DNA from: Haberlea rhodopensis
Lineage: Eukaryota > Streptophyta > Magnoliopsida > Lamiales > Gesneriaceae
Direction: 5' to 3'
Length of the DNA stretch: 64,000 bases
Assembly (NCBI GenBank): GCA_907163345.1
Contig: CAJQUN010000401.1
Span: forward strand, 372,001-436,000
A program made the position numbers and the translations under genes. The notes under the pieces are model-generated. The model was not told the origin of the DNA. It worked only from the letters and a program-made list of their open reading frames with translations, and did no database searches. Positions 56,870-64,000 of the stretch are shown here, in pieces; position 1 is the first letter of the stretch, and the number at the start of each line of letters is the position of its first letter.

Positions 56870-58386
56870 TCTTTTAAATTATTAGTTTGGTAATTTATGG
56901 GTAGTTTTGTACTAGATTTCTTTTAAAGTATTATGTTTTTGCTCCTGCTCGGCTGAGGTGCTAACAATACGGGTGGGGGAGTTCTTCATCTCTACCTTAA
57001 CAAAAGTATTATGTTTTTGGTTATCTGTTGTGGCTATTCACATTTCACTTCGATCTAGTATACATGCAGTTGTTGTTTTCGTCACCGCCGCCAGCTTTTG
57101 GGCACTTATTGGTACCTTTTAGCTACATTTTTCTAGTCATTTAAAATATTCTCTTGATAGTGGCCAAATAAATGGTGTAGATTTTTTCAAAACAATTACG
57201 TGATCGTGATGTAAAAATAAGTTCATCAGTGACTAGTATGTTTCAACCACTGCTTTGGGGTGTAATTACCAATTCAGACATGTAACATAAGCATCCAGAT
57301 AAGGATAAAAAATGTAAATTGATTTGAACTTTAACTAAGTTCCCAAAAAGATATGATGTGTTTTTTTTTGTCTTACGTTAATCTTTATTTATAAGAAAAG
57401 AGTTCCAGTAAATAAAAAAAAGAGTTGAAATAAATTTTTATGTTATTAATAAAAAATTTTAACCTAAGATGTTAAAAAATCGAATTTTTTGCAATAAAAA
57501 TTACATTGTTTAGTAAATTTGAACAGAAAATTAAATTTTAATTTTACTTTTGTTTAGATAACTGATAAAAAGCTAATTTGATAAATTGGCGGTGCAATAA
57601 AACGAACAAGAAAATCTATTAGGGGATTTTGCTTAATATAGTAGTAGTTGTAACACTACACATGCATTGTGTGTGCTAAATTGATTATGCGTATATAATA
57701 TTATTATAACATATCAAAATTCAATATATTATATTGTTCTTGAAAGAGGACATTTTGTTGGAAACCAAAAAAAAAAACATATAAAGGGATAAAGACATTA
57801 TTAAGAAATTTAATATCTTATACTATTGAGCAAGGATTGTTATACTGATAAATGTGATGAGCCATAATTTTTAACTATTCATCTATCATTTATTTCATCT
57901 CATCCATTGAACCAAATTATGTCTTATCGGATAGAAATGTGTTTTATCAAATTTAGAAAAAAAAACATATATCATTTTAATATGAAAGATGTACCTCAAT
58001 AAGAGTCGTTAGCCCTTTATTTATAAGAAAATAGTTTCAGTCAATATAAAATTATATTATATATGCTAACTAAATCAATGTTTATCTTAGAAATATTAAA
58101 AAATATCCTCAAAATTTAAATAAATATATTATGAGATTTAGCAGGATCACTCCACTGGTAAACCATACTGAAATCACAAAAAAGATACCATGTGTTTTGT
58201 CTTACGTGATTGTTTATTGTCTTTGCCAGATCAGGTGTTGAGTTCATAATAAAATTGGGATTTTTTTTAAAAAAAAATTGGAGATCAGGTGTTGAGTTCA
58301 TAATAAAATCGGGATTTTTTTTAAAAAAAATTGGAAAATTATTTTTTGCCAAAAATACATCGAAATGTGGGATTTTACAAATATAC
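56870..58386. other. AT-rich intergenic sequence
   Basis: 57190-57310 is the shared dirigent upstream block. 58225-58350 is two copies of a 55-bp repeat (GATCAGGTGTTGAGTTCATA...). Otherwise no gene or element is recognised; the ORF at 58116-58466 is low-complexity. Confidence 0.4.
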
Positions 58387-60265
58387 TGTTGGGTTTTGAG
58401 AACCCGAATAATCATGGTTTTGATGTTAACAAAACTTGTTATTGTGTTGCTAACATATTTCATCAAGTGTGCAGTTCATAGATCATAATTAAGAGCTTGA
58501 TGAATTACAAAGAAGTAGCTTGGAAATATCAAGCTGGACCAAGACTGAAATACTGGCAGAGCGGATTGTTTCGATCATATCTAATAGCCCGGATATCGAA
58601 ATGGCGTGCTTCCAAAGAGATTGAACAGCCAACGCAAAATACTAAAAGTCATATTTCACAACAGATTGGCTAGTTCGAAAGTTATCAAGGAGTAAAGACG
58701 CCTGCAAGATCGAGCTGAACCGCGAAGAAACAGCAAGCTGTGTCAGCAAGCAACTGTCAGTCTGGTAGCATAGATCTTAGCTCGCTTATCGGAACGGAAC
58801 GATTCAGTATGTGTTGGAAAGCTAAGACAAAGATATACAAGTAATCTTTGGAAGTGAAAGACTGAATCGGACGTTAAGATGGCCAAAAGGCTTCTGAAAA
58901 TCACGCCATGTGACGCCTGTAAGATCGAGCTGTTACAGCAAAGTCCCTGTCAGTCTGGTGGGCATAACGCTTAGCTCGCTTATCGGAACGGAACGATTCA
59001 GTATGGGTTGGAAAGCTAAGACAACGATCTACAAGTCATCTTTGGAAGTGAAAGACTGAATCGGACGTTAAGATGGCCAAAAAGCTTCTGCAAGTAACGC
59101 CATGTGCTGCTGCATCCAGCAAACAGACAGCAAGAGCATCGCCTCGTATTTCGAGCATAACTCTCTTATACGAACTTGAAATCGAGCGATTCTTGATTCC
59201 GTGGAAAGCTAAGATAAAGGGCTACAACTTTTATGTAGATCACGTTGCCCAGAAATCAAAGAATCAAGAGTTACAAGCAACAGATCGAAGAGCAAGTTTA
59301 TCAATCTGTTTTTGTATCAAGCTGATTGTCCAGACTGATCCGGACCAGACTGATCTGCCCGTGCTGATCCGGACCAGACTGATATGCCCGTGCTGATCTG
59401 CCAGACTGATTTACCATGCTGATCCGGCCAGACTGATCTGCCCAAGCTGATCCGGCCAATCCGGTCCGAAATACAATAGCCCAGAAACCAGAATATGACC
59501 GTTGCAAGCTCGGGAATGGTGCAGAACCTTTTCCAACGGGCATATTCTTGTGTCTAACATATATATCATTACTTGGGGCTATATATACATGATTTGGAAG
59601 CTCAATAACAGCTGATTGAAGATCAATCCAAGCCTTCCAAAGCAAACCCACTTGGGATTCAATTGAGGAACTTAAAAGATAAAAGTTGCTAAATGAAGAG
59701 CACTCCTCAAACCTTTGGCACCTCTCACCTTGCTGTATCAGATTCATTATGGAATCATTTGTGCCTTTGTATTCACTCTATTCATTGTATTTGTGAGCTA
59801 AAATAGAAGAGTGAATATCATTGTAACGATTGATGATTTATCACAACCGATGAGAGGTCTTTGTATGTGAGACATTAAAGAACATACATAGTTGAGTTGC
59901 TAGGAGTTCTAGTTGGATGGGGCATTCCCAACTGGATCGGGTTTGTACAACGGGATTGTATAAATCAAAGTCTTCTAATGAAATCCTTCCATGAGGTGGA
60001 AGAAGGGGAGACGTAGAAGGATTACACCACCTTCGAACTTCCATAAACAAATGCTTGTTTATTTATTTTAATTGCATATCTTTAAAATGTCTTTCAAATG
60101 TTTAATCGGTTTTAGAGCGGGCTATGTCGAGTGTCTTCCGCTCGATTTTGTAATCGAACTCGATATAATCTCTCGGTGAATTATTTCAAGAACACGAGCT
60201 ATTGAAGCTCAAGTTGGTTGAACTCGGGTGTGGAATGGCAACCCACCCCGGAATCGATCCTGACA
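58387..60265 (+). mobile_element. Solo LTR, SIRE-like Copia type
   Basis: 1879 bp, starts TGTTGGGTTTTGAG and ends ATCGATCCTGACA, with an exact TATAC duplication on both sides (58382-58386; 60266-60270). Opening sequence (GATGTTAACAAAACTTGT, AAGTGTGCAGTT) resembles the LTR at 45944. Internal repeats: a 175-bp tandem duplication (about 58720-58900 and 58900-59090; TCGCTTATCGGAACGGAACG) and a GATCCGG/GACTGATCTGCCC motif array at 59330-59470. No protein coding. Confidence 0.85.
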
Positions 60266-60270
60266 TATAC

Positions 60271-60480
60271 CTCAAACCGCGACTGTGAAGGGCGGCCTTA
60301 AAACGTTGAGTAGCCGCTTCACCATGAAGCGGCTACTCAACAACAAGTAGTCGCCCACCAAGAGGGCGGCTACTCAACATCAAGTAGCCGCCCACTACTC
60401 AAAGATAAATAGCCACCCATTTAGTGGGCGGCTACTCATTTCACGCCGGCCACTTCATCAAGAAGCGGCCGCTATGTGCA
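60271..60480. repeat. Third palindrome array (GTAGCCGC...GCGGCTAC)
   Basis: The first unit (60306-60340) is perfect: 16-bp arms, 3-nt loop. About four more diverged units follow (AGTAGTCGCCC..GGGCGGCTACT, GTAGCCGCCC..GGGCGGCTAC, GCCACTTC..GAAGCGGC). A TATA-like promoter (TCTATAAATTTATATCC, 60605-60621) lies downstream. It is laid out like the start of the Mutator-like element at 51069, but no matching right end was found; it may be truncated. Confidence 0.75.
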
Positions 60481-60621
60481 TACTTAGCTCCAACCAAAAC
60501 CACCTACTCCATTTAATTGATACCTACTTCATTTAATTGATATCAATCCCACATACTCTATTTAATTGATATCTACTCCATTTAATTGATACCAATCGAA
60601 ATCCATCTATAAATTTATATC

Positions 60622-62700
60622 CGTTCTCGAAATACTCTATACCTTAAAAACTTTTCTTTCATCTACCTGCAGTTCAAAACTTTCGTTTCTCTCTTCAATA
60701 ATCAGTTCGTCTCCATTCTTGTAGACGTATTAATAGGATCGAAGTAGTATTTTGAAGGGAATGGATTGAATTTACACATGCTCAAATCGATTTTTCTTGA
60801 AATACAACAGACTGTTAGGTACTGCGGTAGAGTCTCAATCTAATGCAAGACAGTAGACAACTATTGTGAGTAGTGCGGTGTGTCTACCGGGCTTGAGAAT
60901 GAAAACTGAAGGCAAAGTAAATGCAGTAAGGTAAATGTGGAAAGTAAATGAGACAATGATTGTTTCTGGAAGTTCGAAGCACAAACGCTTCTGTGTCTCC
61001 ACTTCTTCATTTGCAGGAAGGATTCACTAGAATCTTTGGTTTACACTCCAACAGTGTACAACTCACATAGACTAATATCACACAGATAGCCTAAACTCCT
61101 AGTTCACACAGATTCACAAAAATTACAGTGATTTCAGAACTAAGTCTGTATACATACAACGAATTTCTTAACACTCTATCTCTCAAAAGATGTAAACCAA
61201 TTTGGTGTTTGAGTGTTCTTCTTGAGCAGTAGACTTTAAAACTCGGATCTTCAAGATCACTTTGAATGCTCTATTACTGCTTTGCAACTATTCTGAATAT
61301 TGCAATAAGTATTTGAATGATTGCTTGATAAATTCGTGTGCCAAAAGTGAGTCTCATCAATATGCTTCTGACGTAGTTATAGCTCCAAAAGTATCGAAAA
61401 CTTTTTCTCCAAAAGGAAAGTATTACGCATAATGAGCTTCCAAAATGGCGTCCAATATTCCTTTTGTCTTCTTTCCAAATCCGATGACAACGGTTAGTTT
61501 TTCTGACGCGTTTGGTGGCGCTAATGAAACAATGCAACACTCGATGTACTATTGCCAGAATATCTTCTGTTGCATTTCTGTCTTATGAGGCTAACGTCTG
61601 TTGACTCTCCAAAGTGACTTAGTCTACTGGATTGAAGTCGAATTATCTTATTGTATGCGGTAATATGATGTGTTAGAGTTGTTTCTTAGTCTACTGATAT
61701 CTTCCGGTAGACTTTGTTGTCAACTCTTCAAGTATCAAGCGGTAGGCTTGTTTGGCTAATCGGTAGACATTCAGATAGTTTCGTAGACTCTTGTAAAGCG
61801 ATAGACTCTTTACTTGATTCATTCTTTCGGTAGACTCTGTTGATCAAACGGTTGACTCTGAAGTAGTAGGCACTTGTTAAGACATTAGGCTTCTTGAAGC
61901 GGTAGACTCTTTGAAACTGTAAACTATCGTTCTCACCAAAACTTAGAAATATTCAAACACGTATTGCCAACATCATTATCTAGATTATTCCTTATTCGGT
62001 GAGATTGGGATTAATGGCGCGTTATTGACGTCATTCTCTTGATATCCCTATATGATATGATGTCAAGACCTGGGATGTGACGAGCATTGATGATGCTCCA
62101 TATTGATATCCATTTGTTGATACGATCGGGGTATTGAGATATTTGGACTTCTTGATACCCAGTGGATGAGTGCATGATACCGACACGACATGCATTTCAT
62201 TTCGTATATCATTTTATAGATGCATGTTGTATTTCTTATTATCCATATTGGGCTTTTGTTTACTCCCAATGAGGACTGTTGTTGTCTTTGTGTATAGACA
62301 ATGACAGAGAAATACATATGGTCAGAACACCTAAGAAAGCACGTCCGATGGGAGCCACAGTTGAGAGAATTTTTTATAGTTTATAACAGTGTTATCTCTA
62401 TTTGTATACCAGTGATGTGTCCATGAGATATGAGAGAGTTTATATAGATTTATTTTATTTCAGTTCAGTATGGACATGTGTTTGATATTTGCTTTGTATG
62501 TGATGGTTTATGATGATGAATATAAACTGGTAGTATATTTTCAATACGGTATATTGATATATGTAAAACAGGTACGCTAAACAGGTACGCTGCTCGTAAG
62601 ACAATGTAATTTTGAAATTTTTAGTGTCACCTATTGTTAAATATTTACTAAATTTTCCCATGTTTACAGAAAAAAATAATTATTATGTGATTGCGTTACA
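60622..62700. other. LTR-like and repeat sequence, no intact gene
   Basis: 60760-61180 looks like a minus-strand Copia-type LTR (CGCTTCTGTGTCTCCACTTC near 60987). 61640-61920 has imperfect CGGTAGACTCTT-type repeats. 62050-62300 resembles chromovirus-type gypsy LTR sequence (TGATACCGACACGACATGCA). No coding domain. Confidence 0.35.
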
Positions 62701-62830
62701 AATTGACTTAATTAGTTAACATGGCATTTATCTATTACAACTTACAGGAATCGAAAAAAGTTTACCAAAAGAAAATCCACATGTTCGATGCAACTTTAAC
62801 ACATTACACATGATCCCTCGCTGCTTTCCT

Positions 62831-63821
62831 TCACCAATTCAATATCGAGTTGTATTCTTGATCAGGATAAGCAACATAAAATGTGTATTCGAAAACACCA
62901 TAATTGTTGACATAATCGAAAGAGTGAGTTTTTGAAATCGCGTAACCCCGCGCCATCCGAAAAACTCCAGTCCCACCAACGATGGCCAGCTCACGCTCCG
63001 TGTTAGTTAGGGGATTCCGTCCACCAATACAAAGACTACTGCCCTTATACTCGCCTCCTGTGAAATTGAAAGTAAGGTTCATAATTAAGGCCAATTCGTT
63101 CAAATCCGAAAACGTAATAAGCCCTTGTGTTCGACCCAACTTCTCTGAATCAATATCAGCTCCGGCTGTTAACAAATCATCTACAACCTGTACTTGGCCA
63201 AAAGATGTCGTTGAATATGCTGTCTGAACGGACCGAGCCACCTCCAACACTGTCGGATTCGGCCCTCCTAAAACATCTTGGACATAAACATGAATTTTGG
63301 CCGTCTTTTCCTTTGTTTTGACGAGTTTTTTGAACCTTTCTTCTTCGGTCTCGGAAGCTTGATTGTCGCCATCGGAACCCATAATGTCTTTGATCATTGA
63401 ATTGATGTTGCCGAGCTTTTCCATCTCTGTAACCCTCCTGCTAGGTTTTTTTTTCATTTAAAAATTAAAAATTATAGTTCTAATCTGGAACCTCTGTTTT
63501 TTTTTTCCTTCTCCTTTTTCTTTTTTTAGAGATCACGAAAATCATAAATGAAATTAGACAAAATTTACAGAGACGAATGCTTCATAAATTTCAAAAACAA
63601 TTTTGAGTCTCAAACATCAAAGTAAATAATTACCATGACAAAGGAAGCGATGCAATTGTGGCCAGAGAGAAGACAGCCGCTCGCCGTGGGAGAGAGCACA
63701 ATGGCCGTGCGCATCTGGCGGAGCCGGTACAGTAAAGCGAGCGTGATTGCTCAGCTAAGCAACCAATATTAGTATCCGTCGTTGGATTCTTTGAAAATAA
63801 ATTATTCGGTAAAACAGTCAT
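62831..63821 (-). CDS. Dirigent-domain protein, copy 5, with presequence exon
   Basis: Exon 1 63634-63821, intron 63438-63633 (196 bp; donor TCATG|GTAATT, acceptor TAGCAG|GAGGG), exon 2 62831-63437, again splitting the Trp codon TG|G. Predicted 264 aa from the ATG at 63821. The leader (MTVLPNNLFSKNP..., RSLYCTG, PRRAAVFSLATIASLPLSW) is about 75% identical to copy 2's by eye. Dirigent motifs are complete (VYVQD, GRTQG, GGTGVFRMARGYA); the C-terminus extends past the usual YPDQ by EYNSILNW. TATA box (TATAAATGTAG) at 63870-63880. Confidence 0.85.
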
Positions 63822-63869
63822 CTTGATCAAATTTAATTTCCAATGCCAAACAATTCTGTCTGAGATCGA

Positions 63870-64000
63870 CTACATTTATAGCCAGCATAGATAGCTAAAT
63901 CGAAATCGAAAAAAAATTATATATTCGTTAAAAAATTATACCTAGGGACGCGAAGCTTGGGAATTTAAACAAAAAAATAAACATTACTTTAATTAAACCA
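63870..64000 (-). promoter_or_regulatory. Promoter region of dirigent copy 5
   Basis: TATA box TATAAATGTAG at 63870-63880; the sequence up to the window end is AT-rich and matches the flank of copies 1 and 4 (TAGATAGTTAA, ATATTCGTTAAAAA). The rest of the promoter is off the right end. Confidence 0.6.

Noticed and set aside
59073..59747. Coding ORFs in the solo Copia-type LTR
   Set aside because: They run through tandem repeats with no homology; the LTR borders and TSD explain the sequence.

Overview
This is a gene-poor, transposon-rich stretch of a flowering-plant nuclear genome, most likely an asterid eudicot. The evidence is a plant RR-type CCCH zinc-finger gene with ankyrin repeats, plant dirigent genes with TATA promoters and GT-AG introns, and nested PIF/Harbinger, Mutator-like, Helitron, Copia and Ty3/gypsy elements. 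Nothing prokaryotic is present, and the species cannot be fixed from the sequence alone.

Layout. 1-3.4 kb holds an intact ankyrin/tandem-CCCH gene (708 codons, single coding exon). 3.8-5.4 kb has a hAT-like MITE and a Mutator-like terminal fragment between 115-bp direct repeats. 5.74-17.5 kb is one PIF/Harbinger transposon: two small plus-strand genes (GRF zinc finger with a membrane tail; a SUMO-interaction-like peptide) converge on a minus-strand MYB/SANT gene and a DDE transposase. A gag-only gypsy element (10.90-16.38 kb, TSD CTACT) splits the transposase. 17.7-22.3 kb holds MITEs, a minisatellite and a dirigent 3'-flank relic.

23.0-63.9 kb is a tandem, all-minus-strand cluster of five dirigent-domain genes (about 23.3, 38.1, 40.6, 56.5 and 63.2 kb), plus flanks of at least two lost copies, split by transposons: a Copia LTR with a gag fragment, three head-to-tail Helitron-like units, a Copia element with two identical 194-bp LTRs, a solo gypsy LTR containing a Tourist-like element, a Mutator-like element with 13 palindromes, a 9.6-kb Mutator-like element that carries a plant-mobile-domain gene and is itself interrupted by a gag-only Copia element, and a solo Copia-type LTR inside a third palindrome array.

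The main biology is in the dirigent cluster. Two copies have a first exon encoding an organelle-type presequence with a twin-arginine/hydrophobic stretch, spliced in frame to the dirigent domain. In the other three, the same TATA promoter and leader are fused directly to exon 2, with loss of that exon and intron, so the predicted products are cytosolic. One of the three has also gained a strongly basic N-terminus from a 24-nt unit triplicated and read in all three frames. The second theme is arrays of 21-35-nt palindromes in the terminal or regulatory parts of several unrelated mobile elements.
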